Shown: piece after piece, positions 39,722-49,193 of the stretch
Layout: each line of letters opens with the position of its first letter
How positions within the stretch are numbered: position 1 is the first letter of the stretch
Assembly (NCBI RefSeq): GCF_000092865.1
Contig: NC_014151.1
Span: 3,596,001 to 3,660,000, forward strand
Length of the DNA stretch: 64,000 nucleotides
Origin: Cellulomonas flavigena DSM 20109
Lineage (GTDB): Bacteria; Actinomycetota; Actinomycetes; Actinomycetales; Cellulomonadaceae
Direction of reading: 5' to 3'
Position numbers and translations under genes: made by a program
Notes under the pieces: model-generated
What the model saw: only the letters and a program-made list of their open reading frames with translations
What the model was told of the DNA's origin: nothing
Database searches by the model: none

Positions 39722-41532
39722 CGCTCACCCCCGAGTCCCGCGTCCTGCTCACGGACGCCCTGCGCCCGCCGGCCGGGCACCGCGTCGACGTCGTCGTCGG
39801 CACGACGTACTCGCTCGACCTCACGGCGCTGCTGATGGCGCCGCTGTCGTTCGCGGTGTCCGAGCAGGTGGACGGCGACGTGGAGCGCGTCGACCCGATC
39901 CGCATGCTGGAGGCGGTCCGCCGCCACGCCGAGCACACCACCGTCTTCGTCCAGGCGGGCGGCATCCACGTGCCGTCGACGTACCGCAGCGTCCTGACGT
40001 TCCTCGAGGACACGGTCGTCGAGGTCACGGCGCCGCGCGAGGGAGCGATCTTCCACCCCAAGCTGTGGGCCGTGCGGTTCGTCGGCCCCGACGGCACCGC
40101 GACGCACCGCGTGGTGATCCTGTCGCGCAACATGACGTTCGACCGCTCATGGGACACGGCGCTCGTGCTCGACGAGGCACCGGACGGCGCGGTCGACGCA
40201 GCACCGGCCGCCGACTTCGTCCGGGCCCTGCCGGCTCGGGCGCTCCGCGCCCTCTCGACGGCCCGCGAGGACCAGGTCGCCGACCTCTCGACGACCCTGG
40301 CCTCGGTCCGCCTCGCGGTCCCCGCACCCTTCACCGGCGGCTACCTCCTGCCCATCGGCCTCGACGGCACGGACGTCTGGCCGTTCCCGGAGCGCGCGAA
40401 GCGCCTGCTCGCGATCACCCCGTTCCTCGGCCGTCCGGCGGTGCGGGCGCTGGCACGCGTGGCGGACGAGCGCACGCTCGTCTCGCGTCCCGAGTCGCTC
40501 GACATGCTCGGGTCCGACGCGGTCGACGGCTGGCAGGCCACGGTGCTGCAGCGCCAGGCCGAGGTGGAGCCCGGCGGCGACATCGACGCCGTCCCGCCCG
40601 TGCGGACGGAGCTCGAGACCCGCACCGGCCTGCACGCCAAGACGTTCGTCGTCGACCTGCCGGACGGCACGTCGGCGACCGTGACGGGCAGCGCCAACCT
40701 CACCTACGCGCCGTGGGGCCGCAACGTCGAGTTCGGCGCGGTCCTCACGGGTCCGACGCGGGCGTGCGGCGTGGCCAGCGTGCTCGACGGGTCGTCCGGG
40801 GTCGCGGGGCTGGCCTCCCTCCTGCAGGATCACGCGCCCTCGTCGGCGCAGGGCGTGCCGGATCCCGCCATCGCGACGTCGCTGGAGATCGAGCAGTTCC
40901 ACCGCGTGCTGGCGACGCTCCTTCCGGTCGCGCACGTCAGGCGTCTCGACGACGAGCGGGCGGAGGTGACGGTCACGGTGGACGTCCCGCCGGACGCACC
41001 CGGCACGACCCGCACGTGGCTCGCGTCGCTCCCCGACGGCCACGCGCAGGCCCTGGCCCCGACGACGAGATGGACGCTCGCGCACCTCAACGTCACCCCG
41101 TTCCTCGTCGTGGAGACGACGGCCGGTGCGGGCGACGCCCGCGTCACGCGTCGCTGCGTGCTCAAGACCGAGCTCACCGGCGACGTCGACCGGCGCCGTC
41201 ACGACGCCGTCTTCGACGTCCTGCGGAGCAAGCAGGACGTGCTGCGTTACCTGCTGTTCCTGCTCGGCGACCCGTCGTACGACGCGCTTCTCGCCGAGCT
41301 CGCGGGCACCGGCGAGACCGGCTTCCACCCCGAGGCCACGGGAACACGGCAGGACGTCGCGCTCCTCGAACCGCTGGTGCGTGCCATCGGCCGCGACGAC
41401 GACGCGCTGGCCCGCGTCGCGAGCCTGGTCGAGGACCTGCGCGCGATGCCGAACGGGCACGAGCTCGTCCCTGACAACTTCGACGTCCTGTGGGACGCGG
41501 TCTGGCTGGTCCACCAGGAGGCGCGGCGATGA
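39718..41532 (+). CDS. phospholipase D-like nuclease
   Basis: The 604-aa protein holds two PLD half-sites. The first has IFHPKLWAVRF (His113, Lys115) followed by LSRNMTFDRSWD. The second has GLHAKTFVVDLPDG (His307, Lys309) and GSANLTYAPWGRN near 325. The pattern HxK...(S/N)xN is that of HKD nucleases. The last third is a separate domain of unknown role. It starts with GTG overlapping the DUF6361 stop and ends overlapping the helicase start, so it is translated as the middle gene of a tight operon. The likely action is nucleic-acid cleavage guided by the helicase. Confidence 0.88.
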   Translation: MTLTPESRVLLTDALRPPAGHRVDVVVGTTYSLDLTALLMAPLSFAVSEQVDGDVERVDPIRMLEAVRRHAEHTTVFVQAGGIHVPSTYRSVLTFLEDTVVEVTAPREGAIFHPKLWAVRFVGPDGTATHRVVILSRNMTFDRSWDTALVLDEAPDGAVDAAPAADFVRALPARALRALSTAREDQVADLSTTLASVRLAVPAPFTGGYLLPIGLDGTDVWPFPERAKRLLAITPFLGRPAVRALARVADERTLVSRPESLDMLGSDAVDGWQATVLQRQAEVEPGGDIDAVPPVRTELETRTGLHAKTFVVDLPDGTSATVTGSANLTYAPWGRNVEFGAVLTGPTRACGVASVLDGSSGVAGLASLLQDHAPSSAQGVPDPAIATSLEIEQFHRVLATLLPVAHVRRLDDERAEVTVTVDVPPDAPGTTRTWLASLPDGHAQALAPTTRWTLAHLNVTPFLVVETTAGAGDARVTRRCVLKTELTGDVDRRRHDAVFDVLRSKQDVLRYLLFLLGDPSYDALLAELAGTGETGFHPEATGTRQDVALLEPLVRAIGRDDDALARVASLVEDLRAMPNGHELVPDNFDVLWDAVWLVHQEARR

Positions 41533-44500
41533 CGCCTGAGACGGAGCGGATGCTCGCGAGCCTCAAGGACTTCCAGCGGGCCACGGTCGACCACGTGTTC
41601 CGGCGGCTGTGGTTGGACGACGACCAGGTCAAGCGGTTCCTCGTCGCGGACGAGGTCGGGCTCGGCAAGACGATGGTCGCGCGCGGCGTCATCGCCCGGA
41701 CCGTCGAGCACGTGCGCACGCAGGGCAAGCGGGTCGACGTCGTGTACATCTGCTCGAACGCGCAGATCGCCCGGCAGAACCTCAGCCGGCTCAACGTCGT
41801 CAACGCTTCCGAGATGCGTCACGCTGACCGGCTGACGCTGCTGCCCAAGGTCATCCGGGACCTGCGCGAGCAGGACGTGAACTTCGTGTCCTTCACGCCC
41901 GGGACGTCGTTCAACGTCGGGTCGTCGGGCGGCAAGGGCGAGGAGCGCGTCCTGCTGTACTGGATGCTCGCCACCGCCTGGGGCACGGACGTGCTGCGCC
42001 CGCGCCGGTGGACGCGGTTCTTCCAGGGCGGCATGAAGCTGGAGAACTTCGAGCGGGACCTGCGCTGGTTCGACCGGTCGTCGCTGGACCCGGAGTTCTG
42101 CCGAGCGTTCGGGGAGACGGTCGACGCGGCCGACGGCCCGGGCGGCGGGCCCCTGCGCACCGAGCTCGAGGAGTGCGTGCAGGACTTCAACTACCTCCGC
42201 TGCGACCCGTCCTACGCGCTGAGCACACGGCGCTACCGCCTCCTCGGCGTGCTGCGCCGGCTCGTCGCGCGGGCGGCGGTCGAGCACCTCGATCCGGACC
42301 TGGTGATCCTCGACGAGTTCCAGCGCTTCAAGGACCTGCTGGACGGCAGCGACGACGAGGGCGCGCAGCTCGCGCACGCGATCTTCGACCACGAGGACGC
42401 GAAGGTGCTGCTGCTGTCAGCGACGCCGTACAAGATGTACACGCTGCCCGACGAGCCGGAGGGCGACGACCACTACCGCGACTTCGTGCGGACGACGACG
42501 TTCCTCGCCGGCGAGGAGCGGGCACGGGTGGTCGAGGGGGCGCTGCGGACGATGCGCGAGACGCTCGTCGCCGGCGGTGACATCGCCCGGGCGCGGGATG
42601 CGCGCGACCGCGTCGAGCACGAGCTGCGCCGCGTCATGTGCCGCACTGAGCGGCTCGCGTCCACGCCCGACCGCGACGGCATGCTCGTCGAGAAGTCCCT
42701 CCCCCAGGTGGCACTGACGGCGGACGATCTGCGGGGGTGGCGGACGTTCGACGGCGTCGGGCGGGCCGTCGACCGGCACGACGTGCTCGAGTACTGGCGT
42801 TCGTCGCCGTACCCGCTGAACCTCATGGACCGGAACGGCTACCAGGTGCGCGCCCGGTTCCAGGCTGCTGCCGAGCGGCAGGAGCCGTCGCTCGTCGCGG
42901 CGCTCGACGGGGCTCCGGGCCTGCTCGCGTGGGAGGACGTGCGGGCGTACCGGCGCGTCGACCCCGGCAACGCGAAGCTGCGCGGGCTGTTCGCGGACGT
43001 CCTCGACCGCGGCGCGTGGCGGCTCGCATGGCTGCCGCCGTCGCTCCCCTACTACGAGCTCGCGGGCGCGTACGCCGAGCCGGACCTACGGAGCTTCACC
43101 AAGCGGCTGGTGTTCTCCGCGTGGGCGGTGGTGCCGAAGGCCATCGCCGTGCTCACCAGCTACGAGGCCGAGCGTCGCACGCTGTCGGCCGCGGGTGACC
43201 AGCTCGCGTACGACGACCGTCCGGTGACGCCGCCGCTGCAGTTCCGGGTCGCGGGTGAGCGGCCTGCCGGCATGCCGGCGCTCGCGCTGCTCTACCCGTC
43301 GCTCGCTCTGGCGCGCGCCGGTGACCCGCTGGAGGTCGCGCGGGCGGAGGGCGCGGTGCCGCTGCCGGTCGAGCGCGTGCGCGCGGTCGTCGCGGAGCGC
43401 GTTCGTGCGCTGCTGGGGCGGCTGCCGGAGGGCGAGCCCACGAGCGAGCGCGTCGACCAGGGCTGGTACTGGGCCGCGCCGTTCCTGCTGGACGAGGCCC
43501 TCCACGGGAAGGACCACGCGGCGCTGCGGGCGACGATGAGTCGGTGGGGCTCGGTCGACGAGGACCACGAATCGCGACTCGCCGCGCACCTGCGGCTCGC
43601 GCTCGACGTCCGCGCGGAGGATCTCGGCCGACGTCCCGACGACCTCGTCGACGTGCTCACGTCCCTCGCGATCGCCGGCCCCGGGGTGACGAGCCTGCGC
43701 GCGCTGGCCCGCGTCGCGGGAGGTGCCGCGGCCATCGCTGACCCGGTCGTGCGCGACCGCGCGTTCCACGTGGCGCAGGGGCTGCGCTCGCTGTTCAACA
43801 AGCCGGAGATCGTCGCGCTGCTGCGCGCGACCGAGGACGAGACCTACTGGCGAACGGTCCTGGACCACGCCACCGACGGGTGCCTGCAAGCCGTGCTCGA
43901 CGAGTACGTGCACGTGCTCGTCGAGTCCGAGGGTCAGCAGGACGCGGCGCCGCTCGACCGCGTCGGCGTCATCGCCGAGACGATCGCCGAGGCGCTGTCC
44001 ACGCGCGCGGCACCGCACGTCGTTGACGACATCCAGGTGGTCGACGGGCAGGTCCACGTCACCGACCACCGCATGAGCGCGCACTTCGCCGCGCGGTTCG
44101 GGCGGGCGCAGACCGACGAGAAGACCGTGATGCGCGAGTCGACCGTGCGGGCGGCATTCAACTCGCCGTTCCGGCCGTTCGTACTCGCGTCCACGTCGGT
44201 GGGCCAGGAGGGGCTGGACTTCCACACGTACAGCCACGCGGTCGTGCACTGGAACCTGCCCGGGAACCCCGTTGACCTCGAGCAGCGTGAGGGGCGGGTG
44301 CACCGGTACAAGGGGCACGCGGTGCGGAAGAACGTCGCCGTGCTGCACGGGGAAGCTGCGCTCGAGGACCGTGACGATCCGTGGGGTGCGGTGTTCGAGG
44401 CTGCGCACGCGGCTCGCGGTGCCGGGGCGTCCGACATCGAGCCGTACTGGGTGTGCACGCGGCCCGGCGGTGCGGTCATCGAGAGGTACGTGCCGGCGCT

Positions 44501-44666
44501 GCCGCTCAGCCGCGAGGAGCAGCAGCGGCAGCGGTTGCTGCGGACCGTGGGGGCGTACCGGATGGTCATCGGGCAGCCGCGGCAGGACGACCTGGTGCGG
44601 TACGTCGGGGAGGACGTGGAGTGGTTGCGGGTGGATCTGACGCCTCCGGGGCACAGGTTCAGCTGA
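41529..44666 (+). CDS. SNF2/HepA-like helicase
   Basis: The 1045-aa ATPase has DEVGLGKT (41-48) as Walker A, ILDEFQRF (Asp262, Glu263) as motif II, and LLLSATPYKMYT (about 294-305) as motif III. In the second RecA-like lobe are STSVGQEGLDFHTYSHAVVH and LEQREGRVHRYKGHAVRKN, the SNF2/HepA-type motif VI. A long insertion of about 450 residues separates the lobes. It is the motor of the DUF6361-PLD-helicase operon and overlaps the PLD gene by ATGA. A longer start at 41490 lies inside the PLD gene and is rejected. It converges on the YhaN-like gene with a 25-bp gap. Confidence 0.9.
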   Translation: MTPETERMLASLKDFQRATVDHVFRRLWLDDDQVKRFLVADEVGLGKTMVARGVIARTVEHVRTQGKRVDVVYICSNAQIARQNLSRLNVVNASEMRHADRLTLLPKVIRDLREQDVNFVSFTPGTSFNVGSSGGKGEERVLLYWMLATAWGTDVLRPRRWTRFFQGGMKLENFERDLRWFDRSSLDPEFCRAFGETVDAADGPGGGPLRTELEECVQDFNYLRCDPSYALSTRRYRLLGVLRRLVARAAVEHLDPDLVILDEFQRFKDLLDGSDDEGAQLAHAIFDHEDAKVLLLSATPYKMYTLPDEPEGDDHYRDFVRTTTFLAGEERARVVEGALRTMRETLVAGGDIARARDARDRVEHELRRVMCRTERLASTPDRDGMLVEKSLPQVALTADDLRGWRTFDGVGRAVDRHDVLEYWRSSPYPLNLMDRNGYQVRARFQAAAERQEPSLVAALDGAPGLLAWEDVRAYRRVDPGNAKLRGLFADVLDRGAWRLAWLPPSLPYYELAGAYAEPDLRSFTKRLVFSAWAVVPKAIAVLTSYEAERRTLSAAGDQLAYDDRPVTPPLQFRVAGERPAGMPALALLYPSLALARAGDPLEVARAEGAVPLPVERVRAVVAERVRALLGRLPEGEPTSERVDQGWYWAAPFLLDEALHGKDHAALRATMSRWGSVDEDHESRLAAHLRLALDVRAEDLGRRPDDLVDVLTSLAIAGPGVTSLRALARVAGGAAAIADPVVRDRAFHVAQGLRSLFNKPEIVALLRATEDETYWRTVLDHATDGCLQAVLDEYVHVLVESEGQQDAAPLDRVGVIAETIAEALSTRAAPHVVDDIQVVDGQVHVTDHRMSAHFAARFGRAQTDEKTVMRESTVRAAFNSPFRPFVLASTSVGQEGLDFHTYSHAVVHWNLPGNPVDLEQREGRVHRYKGHAVRKNVAVLHGEAALEDRDDPWGAVFEAAHAARGAGASDIEPYWVCTRPGGAVIERYVPALPLSREEQQRQRLLRTVGAYRMVIGQPRQDDLVRYVGEDVEWLRVDLTPPGHRFS

Positions 44667-44691
44667 GTGAGGTCAGTGCATCAGTCCCCAG

Positions 44692-47600
44692 TCACTCGAC
44701 GGCCACTCGCGTAAGTTCCACACTCGAGTGCCGGGGGTCAATGAGGTGCACTCGTGCCCATTCAGCAACCTCTTGCCCTTGCGCGAAGAGGATCACCTGA
44801 CGATCCGAGGCCAGTGCGAGCAACAGGTCGAGGATGCCGACGGTCCGTTCTGCGTCTGCCTGAACGGTGACATCGTCGAGCAGGAGAGGGCAGGACTCGC
44901 CCGTGGTGCTCAAGTGCTGGGCCAGTGCCACCCGCAGGAGCAGGTAGACCTGTTCTGCTGTACCGATCGATAGACGGTCGGCATTCCGCCACTTGCGCTG
45001 GGGGCCGCACACCTTGACCTCCAACGTCGCCGGGTTCACCGTCGCGTCCGTGTACCGCCCCCCTGTGACCAGCGGTAGCCAGGAACTCAGCGTGTCGGCC
45101 AGTACCGGCGCGATCGTCCGGTGGACCTGTTCCTGAGCGTCCGTGAGGAAATGGCTGGTGAGCCGCAGCGTCTCGGAGAGCTCGCTGACCCGGGCAAGCT
45201 CGGCTTCGGCAGCGACCAGGCACTCCTCGGCCTCGGCGACGCTGCGGAGTGTCCTACCTCGCTCAGCTGCGACCCCGGCGGCGTTCTCCGCCACTGCTGC
45301 CAGCTCCATCTCCTGCTCCTGGGCTGCGGCCCGCGCCTGTCGAGCCCGGGTCAGGTCGCTGAGCGCAGCGTCCACACCTGCGCTGATCGGTGCGCCGGCA
45401 TCGGCTGCGAGTTCCTCACCATGCACGACCGCCTCTTGCAGAGCTCGCCGGGCCGCGTCCGAGGCCTTAGCGGCCTCGGCGACCGCCTCCTCTGCCGCCA
45501 TGAGCGACGACTCGAGTTCGTCCAGCGTCGAGCCGTCCAGTACGACATCGAGCTGGGAAAGATCGCGCTGACGAGCTTCGGTCGCGATCAGCAGCTCGTC
45601 GTAATGAGCCTGCCACTGGATCAGCGCATCGCGCAGGGCCTCCGGATCAGCTTCAGGATCAACGCCTACACTCGCGACGCTCACGGCAGCTCGCAGAGCG
45701 TCCAGAGCTGACTCCCGCTGCGCCAGGACGTCGGCGGCGTCCCTGTCGGCGGCTTCGCGAGCAGCAAGCGCCCTCTCGACCTCTGGACGCCGGGCAGCCC
45801 GGGCGGCCTGCTCTGCGCGCTCCGCACACGCGCGCTCGTACGCGGAGAACGCGTCCTCGGTGGACGTGGCTCCGACGGCGACGCCTCGGTCGGCGAGAGC
45901 TCGGAGAAGCCCACTCTCCGCCTGCGCGAGGGTCCTGGCCTCCCGCTGCGACTCAGACTCCCAACGAAAGAAGGCCTCCCGTGCTTCCAGGTGCTGCTCA
46001 GCGCGGGCAGCAAGCTGTTGCAGCGCACCGGGGTCGGCAGGCAGGGACCGCGCGGCACAGCGCGCAGCGACCTCGGCCGCTGCGGACGAGGAGGCGGCAG
46101 CTGCGCGCAGTTGCGCGTCCGCGGATGCCACCTCAGTTACCGCTGCGTACAGGCGCTCCTGCGCGGAGGCCAGAGCCTCTTCCGCTGCGTGGCCCGCGGC
46201 ACTCAGAGCTGGGATGTTCACCGCGCCGCTGGTCGGGTGGCGGGGCTCCGGGCGGGCGACGACGAAAGCGCCGACGGCAGCGGCGATGCAGAGCGCGCCC
46301 AGCACAAGTGCCACCGTCACGTTCGACAAGGCGATGGCCGTGGTCACCGCCGCGACTGCGGCGGCGGCCGCTGTGGCGACAAGGCCGTAGCGCGGCACGC
46401 GGGACCGGCCGGTCGTCGTCGACGGAGGCGCCGCCATGGCTGTCGTGAAGGCGGCTCGAGCAGCGTTCGCCCGGGCCGTCGCGTCGGCGAGCGACGCCTG
46501 AGCCGCTGCCTGTTCTGAGCGAGCCTGGTCGCGCGCATCGGTCAGGTACTGCACCTGCTCCGAGTTGCCATTGCCGGTCGCGCCGAGCTGGGCTGCGAGT
46601 TGGCGCAGCATCGACGGGCCAGCTTCGACGGCGGGCTCGAGGTCCTGCGAAGGAGTTCCCGGGTCAGGTGGGCGACGGCCATCGTGAGCGGTGACCACTG
46701 CGACCGCACGGGTCCACCCCTGATAGGCGTCCCGGACCGCCGCCGCCACCTGAGTGTCGCCATCGGGTGGTGGTGGTAGGGCATCGAGCTGTTGAGCGAG
46801 GTCGGCGGCGGTGGACCCCGCCGGCATCCGCAGGTCGGGAACTGAGGACCATCGTGCAAGTGCGGCTGCGACAATGCGAGCGACTGCTTCTGCGGCTGGC
46901 GCTCCCGCGGGGACGGCGTCGTCGGTGGAAGCGGCACTCAGTGAGCGAGCCTTCGCCACACGCTGAGCAAGTGCGTCTCTGCGCGTCACAGCCGCCTTGC
47001 TGACATCGTCGACGCGCGCGGCATCGCCTTGCCGTTCGGCCACGACCTGCAGGGCATGCACCAGAAGCTCGAGTGCCGCGGCCTTCTCCTGCGCGGCGAG
47101 AGTCCGTTGCGCGGCCTTGTCCGCCCTCGCGCGATGTGTCTCGGCTACCGCCGTGAGCTCCAGGTAGCGCGCGTGCTCGGCGAAGGCGGCGTCGAGGTCG
47201 GCTCTTGCGTTCTCGAGCGCATTCTTTGCTGCGCGCAACGGCTTGGAGGAGTTCGCCCGGTCGAGTCCGACGTTGTCGCGCGCGAACGTCTCCAGGGCGG
47301 CCAGTGCGGCGGCGGCGGTCGCGTCCGCGCCGGCGGTGGCCGCGGCGCGCTGCAGGTGCTCCTGCAGGCCGTTGGCGGCGTTCAGTACCCCGAGGAGCTC
47401 CGCCTGATTGACGACGGCGATGGCCGCGAAGCTCTTGCGGTCGAGACCGAGGTACCGCGAGGCGTCCGGAGCGCCTTCGAACATGATCTCCGCCGAGACG
47501 TCCGTACCGAGGGCAAGGTCGGTCGCACGGCAGTCGACCTTGCCGTTCAGGTCGTGGGCTAGCTCGATGCGTCGGCCGTCATCGAGGACGAGGACTGCGG

Positions 47601-47835
47601 ACACACGCCACTGATCGTCGTCCCAGGGCTTGTGGAGCTCAGCAAAGCGGCGCTCCTCACGGGTCGGCGCACCCTTGCCGCGTCGGCGTCCCGTCACAGC
47701 GGCGTACACAGCGGCGTGCCAAGAAGACTTCGCGGACTCGTTGACGCCCGTAACGACCGTCATCCCGGGGGCGAACCGAAGGTCGCCGGACTGCAGAGGA
47801 CCGAATGCGTGTGCAGTGACGGACTCAATATTCAC
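44692..47835 (-). CDS. YhaN/SbcC-like SMC-type ATPase with internal membrane segments
   Basis: The 1047-aa protein has an N-terminal ATPase half with Walker A GVNESAKSS (30-38), where the usual Gly before Lys is Ala, and VVNQAELLGVL downstream. Long coiled coils follow, with two membrane helices near 482-528 (LVATAAAAAVAAVTTAIALS, VTVALVLGALCIAAAVGAFV). The C-terminal half has the ABC signature LSIGTAEQ (about 950) and Walker B CPLLLDD (about 980). Membrane segments in the coiled coil are a mark of YhaN-type proteins of firmicutes. It starts with GTG one base after the stop of the YhaO-like gene, so the pair should act like Rad50 and Mre11 at the membrane. Confidence 0.87.
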   Translation of the reverse strand: MNIESVTAHAFGPLQSGDLRFAPGMTVVTGVNESAKSSWHAAVYAAVTGRRRGKGAPTREERRFAELHKPWDDDQWRVSAVLVLDDGRRIELAHDLNGKVDCRATDLALGTDVSAEIMFEGAPDASRYLGLDRKSFAAIAVVNQAELLGVLNAANGLQEHLQRAAATAGADATAAAALAALETFARDNVGLDRANSSKPLRAAKNALENARADLDAAFAEHARYLELTAVAETHRARADKAAQRTLAAQEKAAALELLVHALQVVAERQGDAARVDDVSKAAVTRRDALAQRVAKARSLSAASTDDAVPAGAPAAEAVARIVAAALARWSSVPDLRMPAGSTAADLAQQLDALPPPPDGDTQVAAAVRDAYQGWTRAVAVVTAHDGRRPPDPGTPSQDLEPAVEAGPSMLRQLAAQLGATGNGNSEQVQYLTDARDQARSEQAAAQASLADATARANAARAAFTTAMAAPPSTTTGRSRVPRYGLVATAAAAAVAAVTTAIALSNVTVALVLGALCIAAAVGAFVVARPEPRHPTSGAVNIPALSAAGHAAEEALASAQERLYAAVTEVASADAQLRAAAASSSAAAEVAARCAARSLPADPGALQQLAARAEQHLEAREAFFRWESESQREARTLAQAESGLLRALADRGVAVGATSTEDAFSAYERACAERAEQAARAARRPEVERALAAREAADRDAADVLAQRESALDALRAAVSVASVGVDPEADPEALRDALIQWQAHYDELLIATEARQRDLSQLDVVLDGSTLDELESSLMAAEEAVAEAAKASDAARRALQEAVVHGEELAADAGAPISAGVDAALSDLTRARQARAAAQEQEMELAAVAENAAGVAAERGRTLRSVAEAEECLVAAEAELARVSELSETLRLTSHFLTDAQEQVHRTIAPVLADTLSSWLPLVTGGRYTDATVNPATLEVKVCGPQRKWRNADRLSIGTAEQVYLLLRVALAQHLSTTGESCPLLLDDVTVQADAERTVGILDLLLALASDRQVILFAQGQEVAEWARVHLIDPRHSSVELTRVAVE

Positions 47836-47836
47836 G

Positions 47837-48943
47837 TCAGTGGACCTCCAGCTCGCTGGTGCGCCCGTCGAGTGCCCGCAGGCCTGTCACCAGGACACGG
47901 CGGCGTTGGTTCTCGTCAAGGTTGGTGGAAGCCTGGACGTCCCGCACGAACTGTCCCCGGACCGTCTGCTCGGCCGCAAGACTCACCAAGTCGTAGGTGA
48001 CCCCGATGCGTCCAAGGCGCGGCACGATGGCGTCCAGGCCCGAGCTGATCCCGACGAGGTCGCTCAGTCGGACATCGACTTCAGGAGCGACGTCACCGTG
48101 CAGCGTCACGCGCGCCACCCCGGTCAGACCTTGGAGTGCCGCTTCGGCCTTAGCGCAGATGTCCGAAGAAGAGGTCGCGCCAGTGACGTCGACGGATACG
48201 TCATGGACAGTGCTCGCCGCGACCGTGTGCCGCTCGCACATCACCGTTCCGTCAGGGGTGATCGTTGCCAGGATGGCACCGCGCGGCCCGGTCTCACCAA
48301 ACGTCAGGGGATCGGGGTTGCCGGGGTAGGTGTGGCGAGCGGCGTCTCGAGGGGTGTGGAAATGACCGACGAACGCATGATCGAGGCCGCTATGTTCGAT
48401 CTGTTCGGCGCTGAACGGCGCGTGCGGGACCTTGCCGCTCTCTTGGTAGAACAGCTGTGCACTCTCCGAACCGTGGAAGAGTGCGATGTTGACTCCGTTG
48501 CGATCAACCCTGAAGTCGTTCTCAAAGAATCCGTCAGTGTTGGCGGGGGCTCGGTGAGCAGCACCCCACAGAGTCACGCCCTCGATCAGGTCGACTGGAA
48601 CGAAGCGCGCCTCGGTGAACACGTGGACGTTCGGTGTCCAGTCGGCCATCCGATAGAGCGACGCGGGCCCGTACCAGTCGTGATTTCCTGGGGCGAGGTA
48701 GACGGCACGGTTGGAATCTGCAAAGGTCTGACGCAGAAAAGCCGTGGTGTCGGGGCTGAACCGCTCGTGCTCGTACAGGTCTCCGGCACACAGGATGGCG
48801 TCGACATCGTTCTCCTCGGCCAGGGACATGATCCGGGTCAGCGTGGTGCGCAACGCCATGCGGCGAGCGCGGGCAAGGCCGGGCGGCGCCCACTTGAACG
48901 GCGTGTCGAGATGGAGGTCCGAGAACACCAGCAGTTTCGTCAC
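47837..48943 (-). CDS. YhaO/SbcD-like metallophosphoesterase (Mre11-type nuclease)
   Basis: From the GTG at 48943 the protein has 368 residues with the complete metallophosphoesterase set: Asp9 and His11 (SDLHLD), GD at 54-55, GNHD at 86-89, His157 (LFHGSE) and GHFH at 193-196. The C-terminal 100 residues form a capping and partner-binding region (VDVTGATSSSDICAKAEAAL). It should be a Mn-dependent nuclease acting with the coupled YhaN-like ATPase on DNA ends. The start at 48967 lacks a ribosome site. The pair converges on the DUF6361-PLD-helicase operon and may extend that system. Confidence 0.9.
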   Translation of the reverse strand: MTKLLVFSDLHLDTPFKWAPPGLARARRMALRTTLTRIMSLAEENDVDAILCAGDLYEHERFSPDTTAFLRQTFADSNRAVYLAPGNHDWYGPASLYRMADWTPNVHVFTEARFVPVDLIEGVTLWGAAHRAPANTDGFFENDFRVDRNGVNIALFHGSESAQLFYQESGKVPHAPFSAEQIEHSGLDHAFVGHFHTPRDAARHTYPGNPDPLTFGETGPRGAILATITPDGTVMCERHTVAASTVHDVSVDVTGATSSSDICAKAEAALQGLTGVARVTLHGDVAPEVDVRLSDLVGISSGLDAIVPRLGRIGVTYDLVSLAAEQTVRGQFVRDVQASTNLDENQRRRVLVTGLRALDGRTSELEVH

Positions 48944-49193
48944 GACCCTGTCTCCCGTCGCTCGCACGGACGGTCGTGGGCCACCCGCGGGAGCGCAATG
49001 ATCTCAGTGCGCCTTGACATCGCTAGGTCTTTGGCCCCTTTCGGTGCGCTGATGAGCCTGTCTGCTGCGTCTGCAGACGTATTGCTGGCGCTCGCTATCA
49101 GACTCCTGGGCCGCTGCACGAGGTAGCTGCGCGAGGCGGTCGCGGTCATGGACCCCTTCCACGTCTGCCGGAGTTGCGACGAACAGCTCTAGG

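Noticed and set aside
38528-44666. A classical DISARM system
   Set aside because: A PLD protein and a helicase are present, but no DrmB-type DUF1998 gene or methyltransferase accompanies them, and DUF6361 is not a DISARM part.
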